Assembly (NCBI GenBank): GCA_028554755.1
Contig: JAPTOF010000009.1
Location: 1,654,501-1,718,500 of the forward strand
Direction: 5' to 3'
Length of the DNA: 64,000 nucleotides
Source of the DNA: Cordia subcordata
Taxonomy: Eukaryota > Streptophyta > Magnoliopsida > Boraginales > Cordiaceae
The position numbers were made by a program, and so were the translations under genes. Shown here in pieces: positions 54,049 to 64,000 of this stretch; position 1 is the first letter of the stretch; every line of letters starts with the position of its first letter. The notes beneath the pieces were generated by a model, which had not been told where the DNA came from, did no database searches, and was given only the letters and a program-made list of their open reading frames with translations.

Positions 54049-54061
54049 GGCTCTGATACCA
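54049..54061 (-). other. Primer binding site of element E (initiator Met tRNA)
   Basis: The minus strand reads TGGTATCAGAGCC two bases after the LTR end, a perfect match to the usual site complementary to initiator methionine tRNA. Confidence 0.93.
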
Positions 54062-54063
54062 AT

Positions 54064-55591
54064 TGAAATAATTTCGCAAAAATTTTTCACAAATTCTTCC
54101 AAGATTAGGCTCTTGTAAATTAAAAATTTTACAAAGAACATGATTAGTACTTGGATATTCGTGACACGAATATGTGTTCTTGACAAGTAGCCTTACGAAA
54201 GCTTGATCTTCCTCCTCTTCGTACACAGCCAAGAAATAATGATGGAGGCTAGGGTTTTTTTTTCAAGGGAGGAGGAATATTTTTCTTTGTAGGAAAAACT
54301 GATAATCCTTAATAAAAATACGTACAATACCTCTCCTTTTATAGAGCAAAAGGAGTTGGGCGTTCATAGGTCCTAGGCTCATTTCCTCCAATCCAATTGG
54401 GCCCAAACCTTTTAACCCAATTATAAATTAAATCTCTATTTAATTCTTAACCCATTTAACCCAAGATTTAATTCATGCCACATTTTTTGTGCTAGCAAAA
54501 AATAGATGAAATTAAATCCGTGAACTTTTAATAATTAATATTAAATATTTAATTTCTAATTAAATATTCAAATACATTAATTATTAATTCCTTTATTTAA
54601 TTTATAATTAAATAATGGAATATTTAATTCTCAATTAAATATATTAGATCAATCCATCAATAAAATTCTTGACCTTTTGCATGACTCCGTAGGTTCAAAC
54701 TTAAGCCGATAATACAAGGACAATCTCTGTACTAATCAGACATACCATCTAGCAATGGTTCCCAACGTCCGGATAAGCTGAAAAATTGCAAGACAACTAT
54801 CAATGAACCTGGGTACTATGGCATATCCCCTATGACCCTCGATATTCTGAAACAACCCTAGGAGCATGGTCAACTGTCAAACCCCTAATTAGTTATTCTA
54901 TATTAAGTCCTAATCTTGTCATAACTTATCACAACATGTCTCCGTGACACATCACGCAGAAAGCTTTGGCCAAAGACTTTAACGAGTTAAGACTAGGTGG
55001 AATATCATTCTCTCAATACCTGGAGCAGGTCAATCCCATCTTGTCCTGCACATTGGCTTCACGACACTTGCTCGCACCCAGTAACCCTTCGTCACCAAAT
55101 TGGAAATTCGGGTAGTTCAGCACCAAAGTTCGAGCAGTAATTCGCAAGCATCTATGGCAGTCTCAGGTTGAAGGGAATACTACAACCATGTTCACCACAA
55201 GCAATCCTTTGACAGTAGGGCAAGTACCATAGGATGCTTGTAAGCAAGTCATGTTCAGTAAGCGTGTCTCCACACCCTACCTATGTGTCACACCAGTGTC
55301 TTAACACCCATTGGTCATGAAGAAGACCAACCCATGTGACAAACAATAACCTTGACTTGAAGGAATTGACGTCCTAGTACCAATTCCATCATTCGACTAC
55401 GAACAAATTTAAGAACAATCAGACCATGCCTCATATGATCCCACACAATTGTTCCAAGGAACTACATCATGATCAAAATAAGAGAAGGTGGTGCGATATG
55501 ATGTAACGGCCAAATATTATCAAACATAACTCGTATGTAAGCAATTCTAGAAATACAATAGATGACTAACTTTAGGACACTATTCCTGACA
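54064..55591 (-). repeat. Element E 5' LTR
   Basis: Plus-strand ends TGAAATAATT and TTCCTGACA. TATA box TATAAAAG on the minus strand at about 54336-54344, with 'gagaggtattgtac' following as in the other LTR. The two LTRs differ at scattered positions and small indels, so E is not a very recent arrival. Confidence 0.9.
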
Positions 55592-55596
55592 ATCCT
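55592..55596. repeat. Target site duplication of element E, right copy (ATCCT)
   Basis: Exact partner of 46197-46201. Confidence 0.93.
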
Positions 55597-56825
55597 TTGT
55601 CCCATAAGATACACCGTTGCTTTTTATTGCACATGCCAATCCAAGCTTGCATAAGTGATGCCACTAACCTTGTTTTCTTGGTGAGTGTTTGTGAATTGTG
55701 AGTTATAGGGTTAGTAGTATGGTGATTTATCATTGGCATGGAGAGCTTTGAAGATAATACAAGGTTGTACCAATCCTTTCTTCACTTACTTACTTTGTAA
55801 TGCCAATTTTCTTGTTTATGTACTTTGTTTTATTTGCTTGAGGACAAGCAAAGTTTAGGTTTGGAGGTGTGGGAGTTTGGTTTTCTTGTTATATGCTTTG
55901 TGTAGGTTAGATGTGCATTAAGTGCTTAAAATAGTGAAAATTTTTCAATTTTTATGCATGTAGAGTTGTTTATCTGTTGGTTGATAATTGTGTTGGCTAT
56001 TGTGATTGACTCTATTGATTAGTGAATATAAGTAGCATTGTGGGGAGTGAATAGAGTGGATTGAAAACTGGGTCTTGGAGAGGATGCCTTTGGAAGTTGT
56101 GGGGAGTGAGGACCTTTAAGAATGCCTCTCGTAGCCACCCCATAGCTTGGTAGGAAAGAGTGTTGAAAAAAGGTTGTTGATGTGAGTGCCCTTTCCTTGA
56201 TTAGTTCTTTTTTATGTGCCAAAGCCTTTCTTTTTCTTTTTTTTTTTGTGTGAACAAAATGCAAAGCACGAGAAATTTAAAAAAAAAAATGAAAATGGCA
56301 ATAGGTGCAAAAATTTTAAAAAAAAACTTTTTTTTTTGAAAAAAAACTTTTTTTTAAAAAAAGAAAAAAAGCCAAAGGCACCAAAAAGTTTTGTTAATAA
56401 GTGTGTAAGTGACACAATGTCAACTTAGCACATGCTATCATCTTTGTAGATATGTAAATAACGCTTTTATAAGCCATTACATTTATATATTCTCTCATCT
56501 TGTCCTTGAGGCTTTGTGCATGTTGGAGAGGCCATGTTAGTCAAAGGGACACGAAATATCAATATCCCGAGTGCGTGAGTTAGAATCCTAAGCTTGTGGT
56601 GGATTGGCTACTTAGGAAATTCCGACAAGGAACAAAGCCCTTTATGAGTAGAGGGAAGATCCAAAGAGACTTGGGGATCTCTCCACAATAGGAATACCCT
56701 TTTCATGCTTCTTAGACTAACTTTGATAGCGAGTCAATCCCTTAGATAACCCTCTGAATCAACTTTAGAAATAAACTTGAGATTGTGCTTACTTGCCAAC
56801 AAGTAAGGACAAGGTTTGTGGGTAT
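55597..56825 (+). other. Element D 3' untranslated region, after E
   Basis: Continues the Athila plan: internal hairpin TTTGCTTG-AGGA-CAAGCAAA (55833-55852) with G-rich tract, an A/T-rich tract (56270-56375) that is here an almost pure mixture of A and T runs, and the hairpin with polypurine tract (56788-56825). The second hairpin reads CTTACTTG-CCAA-CAAGTAAG, in which both arms changed relative to A. Frames across the A/T tract on either strand are low-complexity artefacts. Confidence 0.75.
56788..56825 (+). other. Hairpin and polypurine tract of element D
   Basis: Perfect 8-bp stem with a compensatory G-C to A-T change against element A, followed by 'gacaaggtttgtgggtat' up to the LTR start. 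Confidence 0.75.
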
Positions 56826-58680
56826 TGATGTGTTATGTTTTTGTGGGTGTTTGCGTTGTCACTTGCCTATGTTTACAAGCTATTTTGAGCCTTAAGATAT
56901 ACATTAGTATAGTACATATACTAGAGTTAGGCTTAAGCGTAAACAAATATACATAGTTAAGTTTCTAAGTCAAATGCTATACTAAATGCTTAATTTTGTG
57001 CCTTAGGTGAGCTATAGGGCTGAAACGAAGCGTGAATGATGATAGACGATGAAGATAGAAAAGGTACGGGTCATGTAACGAAGGCCAAGAGCAAGAAACA
57101 GGAAATTCAAGGTCAATTGGAGGAGCCGGTCGACTTAGAAAATATTGTCAGTCGACCGGCCACTCCAAAGAGGAGCCCAAAATTGCCGATCTAGCTTCCC
57201 AAAAAGCAGGTTGACCAGCTAGGTTGACTAACCAGTCTAGAGATCATCACTTTGAAAGTCAGTTGAGCTAAGCACAGTCTACCGGCAGTGCGCAGTAGCT
57301 GATATAAAAGCTCAATTTTCAAACTTCAAGGGGAGAATCTCGAGATTATCTTTAGACCCAACACACACAAAAAACCCTAGCTACACCGCCTCCAACACAT
57401 ACAATCACACACTCTTCACCTAGATTCAAGCCTACTTGAAGGATTCAAACACTTGGATTGAAAGCTACTCAAAGTTCTTGTACAAGAATTGCTAGGATGG
57501 AAGAGGAGTCTTATATTCTCTCTCTCATCCTCTTTAATATTATGTTTGAGTAGATTTATTTAGGGTGATGGTACTCGTGTAATGGGTTGATTCTATGCTT
57601 CTATATTATGAGATTTAATGGCTTAATATATATACATATGTTATGTTCTTCTTGTTTTAATGGCTATTGTTCAATACATGTCTAGGTCTTTGATAATATG
57701 CCTAAGAGAGTTGCATATGTATAACTTGAAGTCTATTTGCTACTAAACACCTCTAATCCATTCTATAATCATGTCTATGTGTTTATATATGGATCTTGTG
57801 AAGTGCATAATGCTTATATTCATGTCTCTGTGTATATTTTCATGCCTACTGGTAAATATGACCTCAACATTGCATACATGTTGGCTCAAAAGTGCTTTTA
57901 ATGGTGTAATCCAAGCATGTCGATGTTTCGTAGTTGAATAGGCCCCTTTATTCATGAACACCTTTGCTTAGAACATGTATGAATGCACTAATAAGTCAAA
58001 TCCCGCAATAGTGACCCTAGAATAACGAGGCACAATTTAAGACTAGTCTAAATCGAGTCTCCTTTGGCTTTAAATCCAACCAATAGGTTTCTGGGTAGAT
58101 TTAGTCAACTCTAGCAATACTAGGTTTTGGCTTTAAATCCAGCCAACGATTTAGGTACTAGGGTAGGTTCATTTTAGGTCACCTAGAAAGCTAGTCAGTC
58201 ACTCTTAAGGCCCTTGGTCATAAGGACCACATCGCAGCTCTAGGAGGCGCTGCCTAAGGACGGACCCACGCCGAGTCCTAGGGAGCAATTAGGATACTAG
58301 CTAAGCAACATAGTTAAAGAGCAATTGCTAATTAAGCCATCCTATATAATCCCATAGTATTTGAGTCGAGGAACACCCATTAGTAAGTAGACGTCACCCT
58401 AATCCCTTCCATTTGTTAGCTACCTTCTGATAGTTTACTTCTACACTTTTCCACTCCCATAGTTTAGTGTTATTTTCTTTAGCTAGAGCTCTCAATCATC
58501 CAAAAATACCAAAAAATAGTTCGTTTAGGTTTTTTTAGGCATTCTCTATGACACATACATATAGAATCCACTTCACAATATAGCCTCCCTGTGGATTCAA
58601 CCTCGTACTTGCACATACTATACTGCATTGATTCGTGCACTTGTAGGTCTTTAGAACTTGCACTCAAGAGACATCTATCA
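56826..58680 (+). repeat. Element D 3' LTR, complete
   Basis: 1855 bp, TGATGTGTTATG to CATCTATCA. TATA box at about 57301-57310, twin hairpin region near 58065-58150, conserved 'cataaggaccacatcgcagc' block near 58220, and the 'cctccctgtggattcaacc' end near 58580. It is the only complete D LTR and shows what the 5' copy lost. Confidence 0.9.
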
Positions 58681-58685
58681 AAAAG
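58681..58685. repeat. Target site duplication of element D, right copy (AAAAG)
   Basis: Exact partner of 38596-38600. Confidence 0.9.
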
Positions 58686-59152
58686 CTCAATATGGCAAGT
58701 GTAAATGACAAGACTTTATGTACGAAAAGCAATAGCCATGAGGGAAATGAAAATGAAAAGAAAGAAAAATGTGGTAAGAAAGCAAATGTAAAGAACTCAT
58801 TAATCAAACTTTAACTATCAAAATTTCTAGGGTGCCTCCTAGTAGTGCTAGATTTTATGCCCCTCACTGGATGGTAATGTTAGGGCTAGTGGTGCTTAAA
58901 ATTCTTGGTTACGTACTACCTAACAAGCAAATCAACACAGAAAAAAGCAGCAAATGAATGCAATAAATAGAAAATGCAATCAATACCACGCATCCGACGC
59001 CTTGAAGATCTTAACTCACGCCCTAAGAATGTGTACACAGGATCATGCTAGGTATCCTCAGATAAAAGAAATGGATAAAAAAATGTGCATCTCACGGGGT
59101 AGGCTATAACAAATCATGCAACAATACATTATTCTATACCTGGGTGGAACAC
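58686..59152 (-). other. Element F: start of 3' untranslated region joined to the protease linker
   Basis: On the minus strand the CTAGG hairpin (58827-58842) marks where the integrase stop should be nearby, yet upstream of it (58843-59152) there is only about 300 bp without recognisable pol text before the protease linker. RT, RNase H and integrase, about 3 kb in A, are absent. I do not recognise the 300 bp. Confidence 0.65.
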
Positions 59153-60543
59153 TCAAATTTCCTCTCTCAAACTCAACTCACTAATAGCTAGCCTAAACTC
59201 TAGCAGAATCCAAGGAGAAAATGAAGCATTATCCTTTATTTGATCAAGAACAATAGGCATAGATGAGGACTTCAAAAGAGTAGGAAGCACACTCGTTGGA
59301 AGATCGAGACTACTCTCAACTAAGGAAGGATCTATGGCAATGGTCTCACTAGATCTAAGAGCAGATGGGAGAATAGAAGAAGTATTCAATTATGAAAAGG
59401 AGATGCTAGAGTTAATTAGAGCAATAATCTCATCAAGCTGACCAATATTGCTCGGGCCTAAAAGTGAACTGAAGGACTCTTTGACATGGGAATTAGGAGT
59501 ATCTATTAAGGAAAGCACATCACTTTCTAAGTTAGTCTCACTAAAAGCCTTCAAATTCAACTGCTTGATGATTATGTCAAGCACAGCTCTATATTCTAAG
59601 GATAAGAAAGAATCATGGGAATCATCATCACTAAAAGCCACAGACTCTATGATGAAACAATTCTCCCCATCACCCACTCTATCCTTAGTGGCAGATTCAA
59701 TACCCCTAACCTTTGCCTAAAAATTCCTAAATGTGAACTCAATTATCCCTGTCTTACAACAAATCACTGCATTGGTAGTCACTAAAATGGTCTCCCTAAA
59801 ATGATAGGTGTCATATTCCTAGTGTTATGACGTAGATACATGTCTAAAATAATGAAATCCACAGGATAGTAAAATTCTCCAACTTTAACCGTGACATCTT
59901 CAACTATCCCTCGAGGTCTTCTCTCACTCCTATCGGCCAACTGTAAAACCCCACTAGTAGGCTTCAATGGCTCCAAACCAAAATGTTTATACACCAAAAA
60001 AGGAATAAGATTAACACTAGAACCTAAATCAAGTAAGGCATGGGCTACCAAGTGATCATTAATAGCATAAGAGAGGGTAAAGGCTTTAAGATCGCTAAGT
60101 TTAGGTGGAACACCTGTGGTGCAAATGCAACTAACTCTCTCTATAAACTTCACCTTCTCAGGTAGACGGGTGGTCTACCTTTTCCTAATGCATAGATCTC
60201 TAAAGAATTTAGCATAAGTCGGTATCTTCTTAATGGCCTCAACTAAAGGTAAAGTGACATTAATATCCTTAAGAGGCTCTAAAATCCTCGATTCTTTGTC
60301 ATCCTCAACTTTCATGGACCTCTCTAATGCTAAGAGAAAAGGAACTCTAAGAGTAACATCATGAGATTCAACAACTTGTTTCCCTTCTCTACTTTGTGGA
60401 TCAACACTCACCTCAATGTGATTTCTCTCTTTCTCTTTAGACTCTCTAGTCTTCTCCTTAGGCACACTAGTCTCTCCATAAACACACATCGTTTCAGGCC
60501 TAGCTCTACTCATGGACTCTCCCACTTGATTATCTATAACCAT
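59153..60543 (-). pseudogene. Element F protease and linker
   Basis: Minus strand, fairly open. 60543-60175 holds the gag-protease spacer ('LRVPFLLALERSMKVEDDKE', 'ILEPLKDINVTLPLVEAIKK'). After one TAG, 60153-59782 has the protease: 'KVKFIERVSCICTTGVPPKL', 'AHALLDLGSSVNLIPFLVYK' (DLGSS active site intact), 'GEFYYPVDFIILDMYLRHNT' and 'PIILGRPF'. After another stop the acidic linker runs through 59677-59390 and 59389-59153 ('LPSALRSSETIAIDPSLVES'). It is diverged from A, B and D, so F is a different Athila family. Confidence 0.8.
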
Positions 60544-61915
60544 TTCTCAAGGTCGTAATGGCCTTAGCCTGTATATAATCACTCAGAAAAGGGCTAGAAA
60601 TGTTACACAGATCTCTAGGACTTGGCTTAGGATAAACAGGTGGCTTCCTTGGGTCTCTATAGCAAACTTGTTTAGCAAGATATCCTACTTGGCTTTTTAC
60701 TCCCCAATCGTACTATGAAACATCTACTTTTGGAACTCTATCATCTATTGCTGAGCCTGTATTATCTCAGTGAGTAAATCAATCCTATGATCAACTACAA
60801 GCTGAATAGGTAGAGCAGAACTAATGGGAGTAGACTGGAATGACTATTGTGACAAGCTAGGATACCTAGGCTTAGAAATTGCCTGATAAAACCCTAGAGG
60901 ACTAGAATGATTCTAGAATGAATAAGAAGAATTTATGTTGTTGTGAGACTGCACTATCCTGGAATGATCACGTCACCCGAGTCCAGAGGTGCAATAAGTA
61001 GTGGATAAACGACCTTGAATAACAAGAACGTGTTCTTGTATAAACTCAGGGAATTGTGGGGTAAGAGGGCATGCTATATTGGTATGGTTAAACTCAGAGC
61101 ACAAAGCACACACCTCTATACGACTACATAAAGACATAAACTGGTCAAACTTCCTAGTGAGATCTCTCACCTCAGTAGCTAAATCATAATTTGAGTCAAC
61201 CTTAAACATACCACTAAGAGTGGCATTCCTAGTTCCCTTCCCTACTCTCTCAAAATTAGCATTTTGGAACGAGTCCTCTGCCATAACCTCCAGTTTTGTC
61301 CAAGCCTTCTCGGGTGCCAAATCTAATAACCCCCCACCACTTGAACCATTGACCATTAGCCTATAATGTGAAGTCAAGCCTAAGTAGAAAAATTGGAGCA
61401 ATTCATATAAATCATACCCATGATGTGGGGCATTGGTGACAAAGCTCATTAAATCTCTCCCAAGTCTCATGAAAGGGTTCTAATTCTTATCATAAAAATG
61501 TCATGATCTTTGCCCCAAGAGTAGCTATCCTAGCTATTGGGAAAAATCTATGATGGAACTTAACTTGAAGCTCATCCCAGCTAGTGATAGACTCATAGGG
61601 TAAGGACTTGAACCATTGCCTTGCTTTATCATTTAAAGAGAAAGGGAACAGTCTAAGCCTAATGTTCTCGAAAGAGACATCCCTAAAATGAATGATAGAG
61701 CATATCTCAAGAAATGCAACTATATGTGCATAGGGATTCTCATTATTATGGCCATAGAATGATGGAAGCATGTGCAAGGTCTTGAGCCTAATCTTAAATG
61801 TCGTATCTCCTAGGGTCAGTAGTTGAATAGGTATGCAAGGTTGATAAGTGTCAAGCTCAAGATATTGCCTTAAGGTTATGGCTTTAGATGGAGGATCAGG
61901 ATCAAGATTAGCCAT
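60544..61915 (-). pseudogene. gag: Element F gag
   Basis: Start ATG at 61915: 'MANLDPDPPSKAITLRQYLE'. The capsid-like core lies in 61915-61490 ('LHMLPSFYGHNNENPYAHIV', 'IRLRLFPFSLNDKARQWFKS', 'VKFHHRFFPIARIATLGAKI') and 61470-60973 ('GYDLYELLQFFYLGLTSHYR', 'LTRKFDQFMSL', 'VCALCSEFNHTNIACPLTPQ'). The last 430 bp have several stops but show the usual glutamine-rich text ('QAQQ-MIEFQK'). It has fewer stops over its core than A, B or D. The leader before it is short (about 270 bp). Confidence 0.82.
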
Positions 61916-62187
61916 CTATTCAAGAATGCAAAATAATCTAATTCTTCTTCTGCACTGTAACCCTCGAAACTTCAATTCGACAAGCAACTACCTACCACAA
62001 ACATCTAAATCCTAAGAAAAACATAAAACAAAGCACAAATGCAAAATATAAACTGAGCTAGCAATATCGAAAATGAGTAAAGCAACAAATAATGAAAATA
62101 GATATGTACATGATAAACAAACAAAAAACACATATACAACACGTAACTAATGAAAAACACAAAAACAAGGAAACCAACAACCATGTC
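61916..62187 (-). other. Element F 5' leader
   Basis: About 270 bp between primer site and gag ATG. No coding frame of note; a small hydrophobic frame (62058-62240) crosses the primer site and is not a gene. Confidence 0.6.
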
Positions 62188-62205
62188 TCTCCAACAACGG
62201 TACCA
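62188..62205 (-). other. Primer binding site of element F
   Basis: The minus strand reads TGGTACCGTTGTTGGAGA, a diverged form of the Athila tRNA-Asp-type site (TGGCGCCGTTGCCGGGGA), preceded by the same 'agttttt' spacer after the LTR end. Confidence 0.75.
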
Positions 62206-62211
62206 AAAACT

Positions 62212-62530
62212 TGACCATAAACCTTTAAATTGTTACCCACAAGCGCACGAGTTACGGTAGTATAGCGTGTGCGACTGTAGGGTCATATCCATGGGGAGGC
62301 TATCTAAGTGCGGTTCTAATCTAAATGTGTGTCCTACACTAGCTACGTGTAGTCCTACCTACTCTTTTTAGGGTCTTTGGATTGATTGAAGCTCTAATTT
62401 AAACCTAAATTAAGGGAAAATAAACCTAACTAACAAGAATGGTGTTATAAAAAAGCTATGGAAGTTAGGATCTATAAAGTTTCTTTTAGACCTAGAGGTT
62501 GTGTCTGGAGCTCACAGACTAATAACGTTG
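62212..62530 (-). mobile_element. Element F 5' LTR, last ~320 bp only
   Basis: On the minus strand it ends '...ggtttatggtca' next to the primer site, with the 'atagcctccccatggatatg' type end block near 62280-62305 as in the other Athila LTRs. It breaks off near 62530, where copia element G text begins. The piece does not overlap the part of the LTR kept at 37054-37402, so the two cannot be compared. Confidence 0.65.
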
Positions 62531-62770
62531 TCTTGGGACAACAACAGTGCTATTTCACAGTGCAAAGAGCCCAGAAATCACAAAAAGGGTAAACACATTT
62601 AATGAAAATATCATTTGATCCGTGAGTTTATCCAGAGAGGAGATGTAGTAGCTGAAAAGATAGCTTCAGTGGAAAACCTGGCAGACCCATTAACAAAGAC
62701 TCTTCTAGAGAAAATTTTTACCACAAATTTGGAGTCCATGAATATTAGGTTGTGCAGAAGTGATCTTTAG
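62531..62770 (+). pseudogene. pol: Element G pol, C-terminal end (copia RNase H tail)
   Basis: Plus-strand frame reads 'DNNSAISQCKEPRNHKKGKH', two stops, then 'KYHLIREFIQRGDVVAEKIA', 'SVENLADPLTKTLLEKIF' and ends 'RLCRSDL' at a TAG (62768-62770). This is the usual end of copia pol, after RNase H. Everything upstream is missing. It is a different family from E and in the opposite direction. Confidence 0.82.
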
Positions 62771-62771
62771 T

Positions 62772-62784
62772 GCAAGTGGGAGAT
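62772..62784 (+). other. Polypurine tract of element G
   Basis: GCAAGTGGGAGAT directly before the LTR start TGTTAGGATT, the same form as in element E. Confidence 0.85.
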
Positions 62785-64000
62785 TGTTAGGATTAGTATA
62801 CCCTAAAGCTCACTTGTACATGACATTTTGGACATTAAACAATGCATAATCATTTTTGTTAAATGACATTATGAGTTTCTTACATATTATCTCTGTTATG
62901 TTTTATTGATGCATGTATAAAGGTTCTTTGACTTGAACTAATGACTTGGGTACGCAGTGAGGCTAGACGCACAGTAGGTCCAAGTCTAGATTTAGTCACG
63001 TCCAAAATTGAATCCATAACCAAATAGTAGTTTTGGGCACTCTACTGGGATAAGGTTATATTGAGCAAGTCTCTTCTTTGAGGGTGATCTACCTAGGTCA
63101 TTGGAGGACCTTCCAGATTTGTCTCAATAGCACGTGTGTCACGTACGGGAGACCATTGTGAGTATGTATTCTAGAGACGTACTATCAAAGAAAGAAGACA
63201 AGACACTCATTGCTACTAAATGATCATTGCTCTTAATCTTAAGTATATGTGGATGAACTAATGAAGTTAGGGTTTGGTACTTTGATTTACTACGGGTGAG
63301 ATCTTACTTTATTAAGATCAACTGCCTTGTGCATTGATTGCTAAGTTCTAATTAATTGGAACATGCATATACAATATGAAATCTATGTGCCCCCTTTGGG
63401 ATTGTCCAAATTTATCATGCGAATCTAAATCTAGTGATACTACCTTTATAGGTGTATCGGTCATATTGCTTGAGGGTCGCTCCCAAGATCAAGAGATTCC
63501 ATGACCAAGGATGGTTGGCAATAGGACAAGAAAGCCAACAAAAAAAGGTACAGCTAAGGAGGTGATAGTACACAGGCCAAAGGACTAGTTTTAGCTGTGG
63601 GTATACATAGAGGGGCATTATGGCCAGTTATTTAGTAGGTCAAAGACAAAGTTCATATTCTTTTGCGATAAGCTTCTGGGTAATAGCAATTATTCTTGCA
63701 GTGCAACTTTGATCTTATACTGGAACAGATCAGAATAAAAATTAGTTATTATGTCGCCAAGATAGGGCATGGACATTTTTAATTATTTTTGGGAGCCAAG
63801 GTTAATTGTCTCTTCATGGTCCCTTCCCCAGTTGAAATGACTTTGAGAGAGTAATCTTGAAAGATCAAATTCAATATTGTGGTAGTAGCCTTGTGAGGCC
63901 AAAGCGTGGAATTGGGTTTGGGCTTTCTTTAGAGTCCAAGAAAACCTAATTGGGCTAGGATGGTTTCTTATTGGGCTTGGGCCTCCATATGGATTATGGA
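62785..64000 (+). repeat. Element G 3' LTR, running off the window
   Basis: Starts TGTTAGGATTAG. No second copy exists in the window to show its end. The text to 64000 has no reading frame of note; phrases such as 'gggcttgggcctcc' near the end resemble those near copia LTR ends, but the limit cannot be set. Confidence 0.6.

Larger units (their letters stand above)
46202..55591 (-). mobile_element. Element E: Ty1/copia retrotransposon
   Basis: 9390 bp on the minus strand. LTRs of 1519 bp (46202-47720, 3') and 1528 bp (54064-55591, 5') have TG...CA ends; a perfect ATCCT duplication, an initiator-Met primer site and a purine tract are present. Gene order is gag, protease, integrase, RT, RNase H, which is the copia order (integrase before RT). 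RT motif YVDD and the protease DTGS are intact, but stops and frameshifts interrupt the long frame. A leader of about 2.4 kb between primer site and gag is unusually long and has tRNA-like segments. I do not assign a copia clade. Confidence 0.92.
38601..58680 (+). mobile_element. Element D: Ty3/gypsy Athila-type retrotransposon, split by copia element E
   Basis: LTRs at 38601-40225 (truncated) and 56826-58680, gag, protease, RT, RNase H, integrase and a 3' untranslated region that element E entered (46202-55591). Net length is about 10.7 kb. The perfect AAAAG duplication shows the ends are original. The 5' LTR lost its last ~240 bp together with the primer site and leader, so D can no longer start reverse transcription. 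Its RT catalytic motif reads FMYD. It inserted into the 3' untranslated region of element F, in the opposite direction. Confidence 0.9.

Noticed and set aside
56019..56428. Lysine- and phenylalanine-rich frames on both strands
   Set aside because: Translations of A and T runs in D's 3' untranslated region.
1..64000. Host protein gene, CRISPR array, bacterial operon or organelle insert
   Set aside because: Every legible protein motif belongs to retrotransposon gag or pol, no spaced identical repeats of CRISPR type exist, and no chloroplast, mitochondrial or rRNA sequence was recognised.

Overview
The window is repeat DNA from a plant nuclear genome. I find no host gene, rRNA, canonical tRNA or CRISPR array. 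Almost every base after about position 700 belongs to LTR retrotransposons inserted into one another. The families are plant-typical: Ty3/gypsy Athila-type elements with a tRNA-Asp-type primer site, a Ty3/gypsy Tat-type element with a second (archaeal-type) RNase H, a coding-less derivative with Del/Tekay-like ends, two Ty1/copia elements and one Tourist/PIF-type MITE. Such nesting fits heterochromatic, probably pericentromeric DNA of a repeat-rich plant; the species cannot be told from the sequence.

Layout, left to right. About 1-700 is AT-rich unassigned DNA. About 700-9701 is a minus-strand solo Athila-type LTR split by element H (2395-9497), which has two ~3.4-3.5 kb LTRs, a 186-bp interior with PBS and PPT but no gene, and a perfect CTCGT target duplication. 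About 9702-37053 is element C (Tat-type, plus strand), split in its protease by Athila element B (11937-33846). B is split at its gag-protease boundary by Athila element A (16324-27079) and in its RT by a MITE (28003-28468). From 37054 comes element F (Athila-type, minus strand), a gag-protease-only derivative whose 3' untranslated region was split by Athila element D (38601-58680, perfect AAAAG duplication). D's 3' untranslated region was split by copia element E (46202-55591, minus strand, perfect ATCCT duplication). F resumes at 58681 and its 5' LTR breaks off at about 62530 against a second copia element, G, whose pol tail and 3' LTR run off the window.

None of the elements is intact. A is the best preserved (intact FMDD RT motif, legible integrase, similar LTRs), with in-frame stops and three frameshifts. 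E keeps an intact YVDD motif. C and D have lost RT catalytic aspartates, D has lost its primer site, and F has no RT, RNase H or integrase.

Beyond coding, the elements carry shared non-coding structure. All four Athila-type interiors that retain the region have two near-identical hairpins, each followed by a G-rich PPT-like tract, about 0.9 kb apart, the second being at the true PPT and showing a compensatory base-pair change in D. The LTRs carry two hairpins 63 bp apart, also with compensatory change. Element E has a ~2.4 kb leader holding a cluster of tRNA-like segments. These, and the nearly empty element H, are the most interesting parts of the window.
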